Translations under genes and position numbers: made by a program
In this document: positions 34,642 through 43,976 of the stretch, piece by piece
Numbering within the stretch: the stretch's first letter is position 1
Layout: the number at the start of each line of letters is the position of its first letter
Notes under the pieces: model-generated
What the model saw: the letters and a program-made list of their open reading frames with translations, nothing else
What the model was told of the DNA's origin: nothing
Databases searched by the model: none
DNA from: Cerasicoccus sp. TK19100
GTDB lineage: Bacteria > Verrucomicrobiota > Verrucomicrobiia > Opitutales > Cerasicoccaceae
Length of the DNA: 64,000 nucleotides
Assembly: GCF_027257155.1 (NCBI RefSeq)
Contig: NZ_JAPWDU010000004.1
Location: 1-64,000 of the forward strand
Direction of reading: 5' to 3'

Positions 34642-35763
34642 ATGTCCCGTCTCCTGCTGATCACCGCCCTCTTCACTTTTGCCCTGGCAGCCTACGCTGA
34701 CCAACTGACGATTTATCAGATCGAAAGCCCCGCCAATGATGACGAGACACCCACTATGTCACTGGAAGGCAAATCCGTCACCGATCTGCTGGCCCAGTTG
34801 CCCGAAGGTGCCAAAATCACCAGCGAGGCGCTCCTGACAACATTCAGCAACGAGCACTTCTACCTCAACAATACCTACACGATGCCCTACGTCGTGGCGC
34901 AAGATGCCGAAGGGAATCCGACACAATGGACATCGCGCAAAGTCGGCATTCTGGCGAATGCGCACCTCAGCCGCGATGACCTGCTGACCATTAACTATGA
35001 GAACACCTCGCTGTCAGCATGGGCGCCCTCGCAAGACACAGCAAAACCGCCACAGCCGATCTTCTCAACGTTGGCTTTCAACAGCGATATCTACCTACCG
35101 ATCAATCAAAGTATGGTGATGACCGGTCTAAAGAATGGCAGCAAACGGAATTACACCGTCATTGAGCACAGTAGCGGAAACAACCCCCAGCCAGGCCAAA
35201 TTACCGTCGATCAACCCATCCGCCACGAGCGCTATCAGATCAGCGTCTATGAAATGGCGTTCGACGGCCCAAGCCGTAACCCCGACACTGGCGAGATCGT
35301 CCCCCGCAATCCCGACTTGGTCCGCGAGCAAGGTAAGCTGATCGACTTCTACGAGTTACGCACCGACAACGGGGTCAATTACTACTTCGACAACACACGT
35401 GGCGTCCTTGGCGGCGGAAAGAACGCCAGCGGCGAGCCAGTGCTCATGGAGTCCACCATCGGTGCCCGCATCTTGCTCTTTGCGGAAAACGATTTCGCCT
35501 CCGTCACTTTCAGTCGACGCACCCTTGATCGCTGGCGGCAGATAAAAGGCGTCGATACCCCGAGCCCAATCATCAACGAAGAGTCATTCCAAGCCAGCGT
35601 CAGCCTAAGCCCCGGCGAGCAAACTGACGAAGAGTCCATTGGCGGCATCGAAGGCACGGAAAGTCACGACGGAGTCGCCTCGCCCTACGTGTCGCGCATC
35701 TACTACCTCAAGCGCATTCCAGGTGAGCCCACCGACACCCGCGCCAACCCTTTTGGCGACTAG
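34642..35763 (+). CDS. Secreted protein of unknown function
   Basis: A 373-residue protein with a signal peptide (SRLLLITALFTFALAAYA-D). The mature protein is beta-rich, with many Asn, Thr and Asp residues, and no known motif. The sequence around VRKGxSxxxxxxVEP-type stretches is not diagnostic. It is downstream of an MFS gene on the same strand and upstream of the MBL-fold gene. I do not recognise the family. Confidence 0.65.
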   Translation: MSRLLLITALFTFALAAYADQLTIYQIESPANDDETPTMSLEGKSVTDLLAQLPEGAKITSEALLTTFSNEHFYLNNTYTMPYVVAQDAEGNPTQWTSRKVGILANAHLSRDDLLTINYENTSLSAWAPSQDTAKPPQPIFSTLAFNSDIYLPINQSMVMTGLKNGSKRNYTVIEHSSGNNPQPGQITVDQPIRHERYQISVYEMAFDGPSRNPDTGEIVPRNPDLVREQGKLIDFYELRTDNGVNYYFDNTRGVLGGGKNASGEPVLMESTIGARILLFAENDFASVTFSRRTLDRWRQIKGVDTPSPIINEESFQASVSLSPGEQTDEESIGGIEGTESHDGVASPYVSRIYYLKRIPGEPTDTRANPFGD

Positions 35764-35834
35764 GCTAACGGGAAATCGCTGCCGGTTTTGCGATTCGCAC
35801 TTGATCGCGGGCGGGCAAGTTTCATGCTCTTACT

Positions 35835-36641
35835 ATGCGATTCCGCATTTTGGGCAGCAGTAGTTCGGGGAACGCGGCGCTCCTGATAACGCCGCAAAGC
35901 AAGGTGCTGATTGACGCCGGGTTTTCCGGGCGGCGCCTACGCGAAAAGCTGGCCGGTATCGGCGAGTCGCTGGAGTCCATCGACGCTGTTTTCATCACCC
36001 ACGAACACGGAGACCATACTGCCGGGCTCAAAGCGCTGACCCGCTTGCCGCACCTCAAGTTTTTCGCCAACCGCGACACCGCCCGCGCGGCGCAGGCCAA
36101 GCTCGACCGCAAAGTCAACTGGGGCCTGTTCGAGACCGGCGTCGGCTTTCAGTTTAACGACCTCAAGGTGCATCCGTTTGCCATTCCGCATGACGCCCAC
36201 GACCCGGTCGGCTACGTCTTTGAGTGTGGCGACGGCAGTCTATTTTCCCCGTTTCGCAAGCTGGCATGGCTGACCGACCTCGGCTACGCGCCGCAGCTCG
36301 TCAAAGAGCACATCCGCGATTGCGACATGCTTGTGCTGGAGGCAAATTACGATCTGGAGCTGCTCGAACGCTGCGAAAAGCGCCCCTGGAGCACCAAGCA
36401 GCGCATCCGCGGCCGCCATGGACACCTCTCCAACGAGGCCGCCTTCGAACTGCTCGCTGAGGCCGCCAATCCGCGCTGGCGCCACATCTGCCTTGCCCAC
36501 CTGAGCAAGGACTGCAACTGCCCCAACCTCGTCCACCGTCATTTCGAGCCCCTGCGCAACGGTAACCACAACCTGCGCATCGATGTATTCGACCCATCCA
36601 GCGAGATCGGCGAGGAATACAACCTCGCCGCTGGCTGGTAG
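35835..36641 (+). CDS. MBL-fold hydrolase (YycJ/WalJ-like)
   Basis: A 268-residue metallo-beta-lactamase-fold protein. The metal ligands are in THEHGDHTAGL (His56, His58, Asp60, His61). The opening MRFRILGSSSSGNAALL matches YycJ/WalJ-type proteins, and a later LAHLSKDCNCP carries the late His ligand. YycJ-like proteins have been linked to DNA repair and cell-wall stress in firmicutes; the role here is inferred only. It is probably cytoplasmic. Confidence 0.88.
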   Translation: MRFRILGSSSSGNAALLITPQSKVLIDAGFSGRRLREKLAGIGESLESIDAVFITHEHGDHTAGLKALTRLPHLKFFANRDTARAAQAKLDRKVNWGLFETGVGFQFNDLKVHPFAIPHDAHDPVGYVFECGDGSLFSPFRKLAWLTDLGYAPQLVKEHIRDCDMLVLEANYDLELLERCEKRPWSTKQRIRGRHGHLSNEAAFELLAEAANPRWRHICLAHLSKDCNCPNLVHRHFEPLRNGNHNLRIDVFDPSSEIGEEYNLAAGW

Positions 36642-36720
36642 GGCCCATTAGCCGCGATAATTTTGCAAATTGTGACATCGTGTCGCTTGCGAAATGCCCG
36701 ATTTGCCCTATTTTGTCTAC

Positions 36721-37191
36721 ATGGCAAAAAAGAAATCCAAGAAAACCTCTACATCTGCTAATCCCGTCGCCGACGCTCTACGCCAGATCGTGGCTGACAC
36801 CTACGCTTTGTTGGGCCAGACCCACCTCTGCCACTGGAACGTGGAAGGGCCCGGCTTCTTTGCACTGCACACCGCTTTCGAGGAGCAATACACCGAGCTG
36901 TTCACTGCCGTGGACGAGATTGCTGAGCGCATCCGCGCACTGGATGCCTACGCCCCGGGCGGCCTGGGTAACCTCGCCAAAATGGCCGGCTTTAAGGAGC
37001 TGAAGGAAGATGCGACTGACAAGGAAATGGTCAGCCACCTCGCCTCTCTCCACCAAGCCACGATCAAGAACCTCGTCTCCGCGCGCGATCTCGCCGGTGA
37101 CGAAGGCGACGACCAGACCGAAGACCTGATGATTGCCCGTATTCAGGTTCACGAAAAGACGGTCTGGATGCTCCAAAGTTACCTAAAATAA
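36721..37191 (+). CDS. dps: Dps-type ferritin-like DNA-protecting protein
   Basis: A 156-residue Dps. It oxidises Fe(II) with H2O2, stores iron in a 12-subunit shell and binds DNA. Ferroxidase ligands are present: His38 in CHWNVEG, His50, Glu54, Asp65 and Glu69 (AVDEIAERIRAL). The N-terminal MAKKKSKKTSTS tail is basic, as in DNA-binding Dps. The start is the ATG at 36721. A strong terminator follows. Confidence 0.9.
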   Translation: MAKKKSKKTSTSANPVADALRQIVADTYALLGQTHLCHWNVEGPGFFALHTAFEEQYTELFTAVDEIAERIRALDAYAPGGLGNLAKMAGFKELKEDATDKEMVSHLASLHQATIKNLVSARDLAGDEGDDQTEDLMIARIQVHEKTVWMLQSYLK

Positions 37192-37216
37192 ACTCAGTAA
37201 AACACTGTATTTAATG

Positions 37217-37250
37217 GGAACCCGGCTCATTGTGAGCCGGGTTCTTATTT
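37217..37250 (+). terminator. Intrinsic terminator of the dps gene
   Basis: A perfect 12-bp stem (GAACCCGGCTCA / TGAGCCGGGTTC) with a TTG loop, followed by TTATTT. It lies 26 bases after the dps stop. This is a typical rho-independent terminator. Confidence 0.85.
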
Positions 37251-37444
37251 GGCCTTAATTTTCAGTAATTCAGAGGCTGTTTAGTTATTAACATGGAATT
37301 GTGAATAACTTTTCGTTCACATTAACCATTTATTACCAGCGATTTACTATTTATAAACAAGCCGCTATAGTGAATGCACTTTACAAAATTTAGAAGATTC
37401 GCCTTATTTGCGCTCCCTTCAGGGACTGACTTTCTGACTGACAA

Positions 37445-37960
37445 ATGAAGAGCCTATTGCGAATCACCGCGACAAGCCTGCTTCTGCTGACCGCATCACA
37501 AGCGCAGGCGGATAATGCGGAGCTTACGCACTATGAGCGACTTGTGGTGGCTTCATGTTTAGTCCTCGAAGCGGCCTCCGAAGGCTCGGAGGGTATGCAA
37601 GCAGTATTGAATGTTATTCACAACCGCGCCGAGGGGGATATTACCCGCGTCATGGGGGTCGTCTGCCGCCCCAAACAGTTCACAGCGATGAACAGCGCTA
37701 CCGGCGTGCGCAACCCCGACTACGGCCCCCTCATCGAGCGGGCTACGCTTGACCGCAACTTCAGCATCGCTTACGATCTCGTCGTGCTCATGGAAAGCGG
37801 ACAGTTGGAAGACATCACTGGCGGTGCCGATCACTACCATGCTGACCATGGCGAAGCCCCCATTTGGTCCGCCTCTATGAAGCCAACCCGCACCATTGGC
37901 AGCCACACTTTTTATCAAAGCACTTCAGCCGACCCCGCACTTCTTGCGCAGGTCGAATAA
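37445..37960 (+). CDS. SleB/CwlJ-like cell-wall hydrolase
   Basis: A 171-residue exported protein with a signal peptide (LLRITATSLLLLTASQAQA-D). The mature part matches hydrolase_2 (SleB/CwlJ), with ASCLVLEAASEGSEGMQAV and NVIHNRAEG; the Glu in LEAASEG corresponds to the catalytic Glu of that family. It would cut peptidoglycan, possibly acting as a lytic transglycosylase. SleB is known from spores, but the domain also occurs in non-sporeformers, so no sporulation is implied. Confidence 0.8.
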   Translation: MKSLLRITATSLLLLTASQAQADNAELTHYERLVVASCLVLEAASEGSEGMQAVLNVIHNRAEGDITRVMGVVCRPKQFTAMNSATGVRNPDYGPLIERATLDRNFSIAYDLVVLMESGQLEDITGGADHYHADHGEAPIWSASMKPTRTIGSHTFYQSTSADPALLAQVE

Positions 37961-38052
37961 TCACTTTTCGCGTCGTCGCCAGGCATCTTGCGTTAGTTAG
38001 GTAAAGAAAATCCAGTCATTACCACCCTTGCCAAGCGACGGCGCAGCTTTTG

Positions 38053-38078
38053 ACCCGGCAATCTTCGGATTGCCGGGT
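38053..38078. terminator. Bidirectional hairpin with UUCG tetraloop
   Basis: An 11-bp perfect stem, ACCCGGCAATC / GATTGCCGGGT, closes a TTCG tetraloop. It lies between the convergent SleB-like and AraC genes and touches the AraC stop codon. Downstream on the plus strand is TATTTG; on the minus strand AAAAG. It is likely a terminator, mainly for the plus-strand gene. Confidence 0.7.
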
Positions 38079-38932
38079 TATTTGTTGGACGGTTTCGTCG
38101 GATAGGCGTCGTGCTGGCGGGACTGCTGACGCTGCCGGTAGCGCAGCGGCGAACACCCGAAGCGACGGCTGAACTGCCGCGAGAAATGGAAGGCATCGCA
38201 GAAGCCGAGCGCCTCCGCGATCTGCCCCACCGGCTCGCTGCTGGACTCCAGCTTCATCGCCGCAGCCACCAGGCGCTCCCGCACCTGAAACTGCCCGGGG
38301 CTGATCCCGCAATCGCGCACGAACCGCTTTCGAAAGCTTTCGTAGCCCATCCCGAGGTCTGCCGCCGCCTGGCGCACGCAGTCTTGCTCGGCAATCCGAC
38401 TACGGATCAGCTGGCAGGCCCGCCCGGCCCAGCCTGCCTCGGCGCGCGGTGGCGCTTCCAACGCCGTTTCCGCCCAAATCCGCTGAAGCTCGCAGACTAC
38501 GCGTAGCTCCCCGGCTTGCTCGCCTTCTCCCTGCTTTGCCAGCCGCAGGATGTCCCGAAAACGCTCCACCCAGACCTCCACCGGGCCAAGGCTGCGCACG
38601 CGCGGTAAATCCGGCCACAGACCGGATCGCTGCCACAGCTCGAACACCGGCCCTTCAAATAAGAAATACACCTCCGACCATAAGCCATCGCTCGACGCGT
38701 AGCGGTGCCCCAGGCCCGGCCAAAGATAGATCAAGCTGCCTTCTGGCACACTGAGCGACTGACCGGAATCATCTTCGTATCGGCCGTGCCCACGGTAAAT
38801 ATAGACCATCCCATAATTGTCATAATGCCGGAAAGCCCGCATATCCATGCCGGCATGCTCCATTAACTCACCGCAGAGCGTAACTTCGCCAATGCGAACA
38901 TTGCCCGAGGGACTATTTTCACCGCGATTCAT
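38078..38932 (-). CDS. AraC family transcriptional regulator
   Basis: A 284-residue AraC/XylS regulator. The N-terminal half is a cupin-type sensor domain (about 20-150). The C-terminal half has two HTH motifs: CVRQAAADLGMGYESFRKRF and EPVGQIAEALGFCDAFHFSR, followed by GCSPLRYR. It is divergent from the PhyH gene with a 71-base shared gap, which suggests it controls that gene. The inducer is likely a sugar or compatible-solute-type ligand, which is inference. Confidence 0.92.
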   Translation of the reverse strand: MNRGENSPSGNVRIGEVTLCGELMEHAGMDMRAFRHYDNYGMVYIYRGHGRYEDDSGQSLSVPEGSLIYLWPGLGHRYASSDGLWSEVYFLFEGPVFELWQRSGLWPDLPRVRSLGPVEVWVERFRDILRLAKQGEGEQAGELRVVCELQRIWAETALEAPPRAEAGWAGRACQLIRSRIAEQDCVRQAAADLGMGYESFRKRFVRDCGISPGQFQVRERLVAAAMKLESSSEPVGQIAEALGFCDAFHFSRQFSRRFGCSPLRYRQRQQSRQHDAYPTKPSNK

Positions 38933-38960
38933 TTACCAAATAACACATAAAAATTACCAA
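38933..38960. promoter_or_regulatory. Candidate AraC operator (two direct repeats, 21 bp apart)
   Basis: TTACCAA occurs at 38933-38939 and again at 38954-38960, exactly 21 bp apart, immediately upstream of the AraC start codon and in the gap shared with phyH. Direct half-sites two helical turns apart are the normal AraC-family operator layout. Confidence 0.5.
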
Positions 38961-39003
38961 GCACGCTATGGCGGTCAATCGCATTCTAATATAAGCTATA
39001 AGC

Positions 39004-39918
39004 ATGATGACCACCCTGGCCCCCACTTCGCAAAATCTCCCAATCGACCTCTCGCCGTCTGCATTCGGATACCTGCGGGAAACCGACCCCGCGCTCCCTG
39101 CCGAAGAGCTCCTCCACCGTCTCGAAACCGATGGCTACCTGTTCCTCCGCGGCATGCATCCGCGCGAAGCCGTGCAGGCCGCCCGGGATGAAATCCTCAC
39201 CATTCTGGGCGAGATGGGGCTCACCCATCCTGACCATCCTGCGACAGAAGGCATCGCCCACCCCGAGGCGCGTAATAACTTCACCCCGGACGCCGCCGCC
39301 CGCTGCCAGTCCATGCGCGAAGTTGTCTTTGGCCCGCACATGATGGGCTTCTGCGCCAATCTATTTGGTGAACCGGCCCTGCATTTCGACTATCTGTGGT
39401 TTCGCTCCATCGGCCCCGGCAAGGGCACCACACCCCACTGCGACTGGGTTTACATGGGCCGTGGCACGCGTCGCCTTTACACCGCCTGGACCCCCTATGG
39501 TGACACCGATATGCAGCTCGGCGGCCTGATGCTCCTGGAGGGCACCCACCGCGAAGGCGACCGCATTCGCAATTACCTCGACCGCGACGTCGACGCCTAC
39601 TGCGTCAATGGCCGCCATGCCGCCGCCATTGAGTCCGGCCAGCTACAAGGGGAGTTCAATGGCCAACTGAGCAACAACCCCGTCAGCCTTCGCGAAAAAT
39701 ACCAAACCCGTTGGCTGACCGCGGAACAATTTCGCATGGGCGATGTGCTGATGTTTGGCATGGAAATGATCCACGCCAGCCTGGACAACCAGACCGACCG
39801 CCTGCGCCTCTCCTCCGACAGCCGCTACCAACGCGCCTCCGAGCCCGCCGACGAGCGCTGGATGGGTGCCAACCCCGTCGGCCACACTCTCGCTGGCAAG
39901 CGCGGGCGGGTGTGCTAA
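39004..39918 (+). CDS. Phytanoyl-CoA dioxygenase (PhyH) family protein
   Basis: A 304-residue Fe(II)/2-oxoglutarate dioxygenase of the PhyH family. The iron ligands are His145 and Asp147 (PHCDWVYMG) and a distal His257 (GMEMIHASLD), with the 2-oxoglutarate Arg in DRLRLS near 266-268. All required residues are present. PhyH family enzymes act on fatty acyl-CoAs, ectoine, taurine-like and other substrates, so the substrate is unknown. The divergent AraC regulator is its likely controller. Its stop overlaps the 3' end of the convergent hydrolase gene. Confidence 0.88.
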   Translation: MMTTLAPTSQNLPIDLSPSAFGYLRETDPALPAEELLHRLETDGYLFLRGMHPREAVQAARDEILTILGEMGLTHPDHPATEGIAHPEARNNFTPDAAARCQSMREVVFGPHMMGFCANLFGEPALHFDYLWFRSIGPGKGTTPHCDWVYMGRGTRRLYTAWTPYGDTDMQLGGLMLLEGTHREGDRIRNYLDRDVDAYCVNGRHAAAIESGQLQGEFNGQLSNNPVSLREKYQTRWLTAEQFRMGDVLMFGMEMIHASLDNQTDRLRLSSDSRYQRASEPADERWMGANPVGHTLAGKRGRVC

Positions 39919-40856
39919 GGATTCTCTACCACACTGTCCATGTAGGCCTTGATCCGGCTAAAGCAGTCCTCCCGATTCGTCAGCATAAAGAAGTGATCGC
40001 CCGGCACTTCCTCGTATTGGAGCGAGGGAATGCGCTTCTGGAATTGGCCCACCATCTTGCGCACGTCTTTGATATCGATTCGGTCGTCGGTCGCACCATT
40101 AAGCATGTAGATATTTAAGTCAGAGCGAAAGTCATCCGCCCTCAACCCCAGGGGTGCCGACGCCAGGCAAACAAAGCCTGCGAAATCCTCCGGTGCTGCA
40201 TTATAAATGCGAAACCCCGCCGGACCACCCGCCGACAGCGCAAAGAGCCAGGGCTTGTTTAACTTCACATCCGGATAACGCTCGACGAAGTCGGCCTCAA
40301 CTTCACGCAGATAATCGAGCGAGCCATCGAACCACGAATAGGTGTAAGTCGGCAACAGGATGATGGCGTCCGGAAACTCCTCTTTGAGCAGCCACGTGTA
40401 GTAAAGAAAGTTCCCGCCAAAGCCATGCAGGAAGACAATGCTCCGCGTGTCAGGTGTCACCTCGTCTGGAAAATACGCGTAGTAATGCCCCTGCGTCGGC
40501 GTCACCGATTGATACGAATACCCCAGCGAATGCGGTACCCCACGCATGACCTCGTCCTGCGCGATCCTCAGATACACGTCGTTGAAGCCTGCCATGAGCG
40601 CCTGCTGTTGCTGCGGCGAAACATTCGTCTCCTGCGACCCAAAGCTGATCACGCTTAGCACGACCAAGCCCTCCGATAGGAACGGCAGTGTCTTTTGAAA
40701 TAGCGCATACTCGCGCGCCATCGATGGCGGCGGCTCAAAAACCGGCAGCGCCTCTTGCGTCGGGAAATAGTGCGACTCGACCTTGCCCGCCATAGCCACA
40801 CCAGCCAGACCGACCAACGCCATGGCTGTGCAGGAAACTACCTTCAAAATATCCAT
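39915..40856 (-). CDS. Secreted alpha/beta hydrolase
   Basis: A 313-residue exported alpha/beta hydrolase. The signal peptide is clear (KVVSCTAMALVGLAGVAMA). The oxyanion segment FLHGFGGNF, the nucleophile elbow ALSAGGPAG and the catalytic His in PGDHFFML are visible, with a likely Asp in ATDDRIDI. The start at 40856 (MDILKVVSC) gives the signal peptide; the upstream ATG adds 14 residues. Substrate is unknown; esterase or lipase-like. It overlaps phyH by 4 bases, convergent. Confidence 0.8.
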   Translation of the reverse strand: MDILKVVSCTAMALVGLAGVAMAGKVESHYFPTQEALPVFEPPPSMAREYALFQKTLPFLSEGLVVLSVISFGSQETNVSPQQQQALMAGFNDVYLRIAQDEVMRGVPHSLGYSYQSVTPTQGHYYAYFPDEVTPDTRSIVFLHGFGGNFLYYTWLLKEEFPDAIILLPTYTYSWFDGSLDYLREVEADFVERYPDVKLNKPWLFALSAGGPAGFRIYNAAPEDFAGFVCLASAPLGLRADDFRSDLNIYMLNGATDDRIDIKDVRKMVGQFQKRIPSLQYEEVPGDHFFMLTNREDCFSRIKAYMDSVVENP

Positions 40857-40988
40857 TGCTTTCCCACAGACAAACTTTGTGATGCAAAGTTCATTCATTC
40901 TAATAGAAGAACACTTTCAGCCAGCGCCGTGCAATCCGTTTCGCAGTTTGCGCATTGCTGAATGTAAACGCAGCATCATGTTTGCCCC

Positions 40989-42344
40989 ATGCCCTCTCCT
41001 TTCCCTTGCCAGCGCCCCGCTGCCCCCGAACGCACTTTTACCAGCAACACCGTCGAGCGCGCCATTGCAAGCACCGTCGACGCGATAGCCGACCCCGAGC
41101 TAGCATGGCTGTTCAGCAACTGTTTTCCCAACACGCTCGATACGACAGTCGACTTCGAGCTCATCGACGGTCGGCCCGATACATTCATTATCACGGGAGA
41201 CATTGATGCGCTCTGGCTGCGGGATTCGACTGCGCAGATTTGGCCCTATCTGCCGCTGATTAACGAAGACGCCGCACTGCGCGAGATGGCCATCGGGCTC
41301 GTCCACCGGCAGGTGAAATGCGTGCTGCTCGATCCCTACGCCAACGCGTTCTATAAAGACTTCGGAAAAGTCTCCAAACACAATGCCGACCGTCCCTCGC
41401 CAAAGCCCGGCGTCCACGAGCGCAAGTGGGAAATTGACTCTCTGTGCTACGTCGTGCGGCTCGCGCACGAGGTGTTTCGGCTGACGGGCGACCCTGCAAT
41501 TTTTACCGACGACTTCGACCGCGCGATGCGACTTATTGTCGCCACCTTTCGCACTGAACAGCGCCTCGACGGCCAGACCCCCTACCGCTTCGAGCGCACG
41601 GTGGATATCCCCATCGACGCGCCCCCCTTCCAAGGGACCGGCCACCCGGTCAAGCCCTGCGGGCTCATTTGCTCGGCCTTCCGCCCCTCGGACGACTCGA
41701 CGATTTTCCCCTTCCTCGTGCCGGCCAACCTCTTTGCGATGCTGTCACTGCGCCAGCTGTCTGCACTCTATAGTGAAACGCTAAGCTGCCCGGACTTTGC
41801 CGCCGAGTGCGCGGCGATGGCCGATGTTATCCATACCGCGATCCAACGCCTCGCCGTAACCGAACACTTGGACTTCGGCCCGATCTACGCCTACGAAGTC
41901 GACGGCTACGGCAACCGCATTTTTATGGATGACGCCAACGTGCCCTCGCTCATGTCCCTCGCCTACCTCGAACCGGCCTTTGCCAGCGATCCCGTTTACC
42001 AGAACACCCGACGCTTCTTGCTGAGCGAGGCCAACCCCTACTACCTGCGCGGTTCGGCCGCCGAAGGCCAAGGCAGTCCGCACACCGGCAAGGACAGCAT
42101 CTGGCCGATGGGCGTCATCCTACGCGCCCTCACCTCCACCGACGAGGCCGAGATCCGCGCCTGCCTGCAAACGCTCGCGAACACTCACGCGGGCACTGGA
42201 TTTATGCATGAATCCTTCCACCGCGACGACCCGGCGGTGTTTTCGCGTACGTGGTTTGCGTGGGCAAACACGCTGTTCGGGGAATTAATTCTACAAATAC
42301 AGCGAAATTGCCCGAAATTGCTCCAAGAAACTTTTACTGATTAA
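40989..42344 (+). CDS. Glycoside hydrolase family 125 (exo-alpha-1,6-mannosidase)
   Basis: A 451-residue GH125 enzyme. The family hydrolyses terminal alpha-1,6-linked mannose by an inverting, metal-independent mechanism. Family features include GDIDALWLRDSTAQ, FYKDFGKVSKH, HERKWEIDSLCY, and a late GKDSIWPMG with MHESFHRDDP. Length is usual (about 430-480). It has no signal peptide, so it acts inside the cell on imported oligosaccharides or recycled glycans. The divergent neighbour is a secreted esterase-like hydrolase. Confidence 0.9.
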   Translation: MPSPFPCQRPAAPERTFTSNTVERAIASTVDAIADPELAWLFSNCFPNTLDTTVDFELIDGRPDTFIITGDIDALWLRDSTAQIWPYLPLINEDAALREMAIGLVHRQVKCVLLDPYANAFYKDFGKVSKHNADRPSPKPGVHERKWEIDSLCYVVRLAHEVFRLTGDPAIFTDDFDRAMRLIVATFRTEQRLDGQTPYRFERTVDIPIDAPPFQGTGHPVKPCGLICSAFRPSDDSTIFPFLVPANLFAMLSLRQLSALYSETLSCPDFAAECAAMADVIHTAIQRLAVTEHLDFGPIYAYEVDGYGNRIFMDDANVPSLMSLAYLEPAFASDPVYQNTRRFLLSEANPYYLRGSAAEGQGSPHTGKDSIWPMGVILRALTSTDEAEIRACLQTLANTHAGTGFMHESFHRDDPAVFSRTWFAWANTLFGELILQIQRNCPKLLQETFTD

Positions 42345-42392
42345 AACAGGGGTTACAGCCGGCCTTTGATTAGCTATCCTTATACGAGCTGA

Positions 42393-43781
<1,389 letters not shown>

Positions 43782-43845
43782 CAGCATCCCGCTGCACCCG
43801 AGATCCAACCTTTGGTTGATCCGAGAGGCAGATTACCAAGTTTTC

Positions 43846-43876
43846 AAACCGGCGTCCACATGGGCGCCGGTTTTTT
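43846..43876 (+). terminator. Intrinsic terminator of eno
   Basis: AAACCGGCG / CGCCGGTTT forms a perfect 9-bp stem with a 10-base loop, followed directly by a T-rich run (TTTTTT). It lies 64 bases after the eno stop. This is a typical rho-independent terminator. Confidence 0.85.
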
Positions 43877-43976
43877 GTTATAAAAAAAAAAGAGCTGAGT
43901 GGATGGTTTATCATCGAATCAAGCGCTAGACATAACAGTCCAGAGTCGATACGCTAGGTTCTTTCCCCGTTCCCTC

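Noticed and set aside
37445-37960. Sporulation system suggested by the SleB-like gene
   Set aside because: The domain is common in non-spore-formers, and no other spore gene is present.
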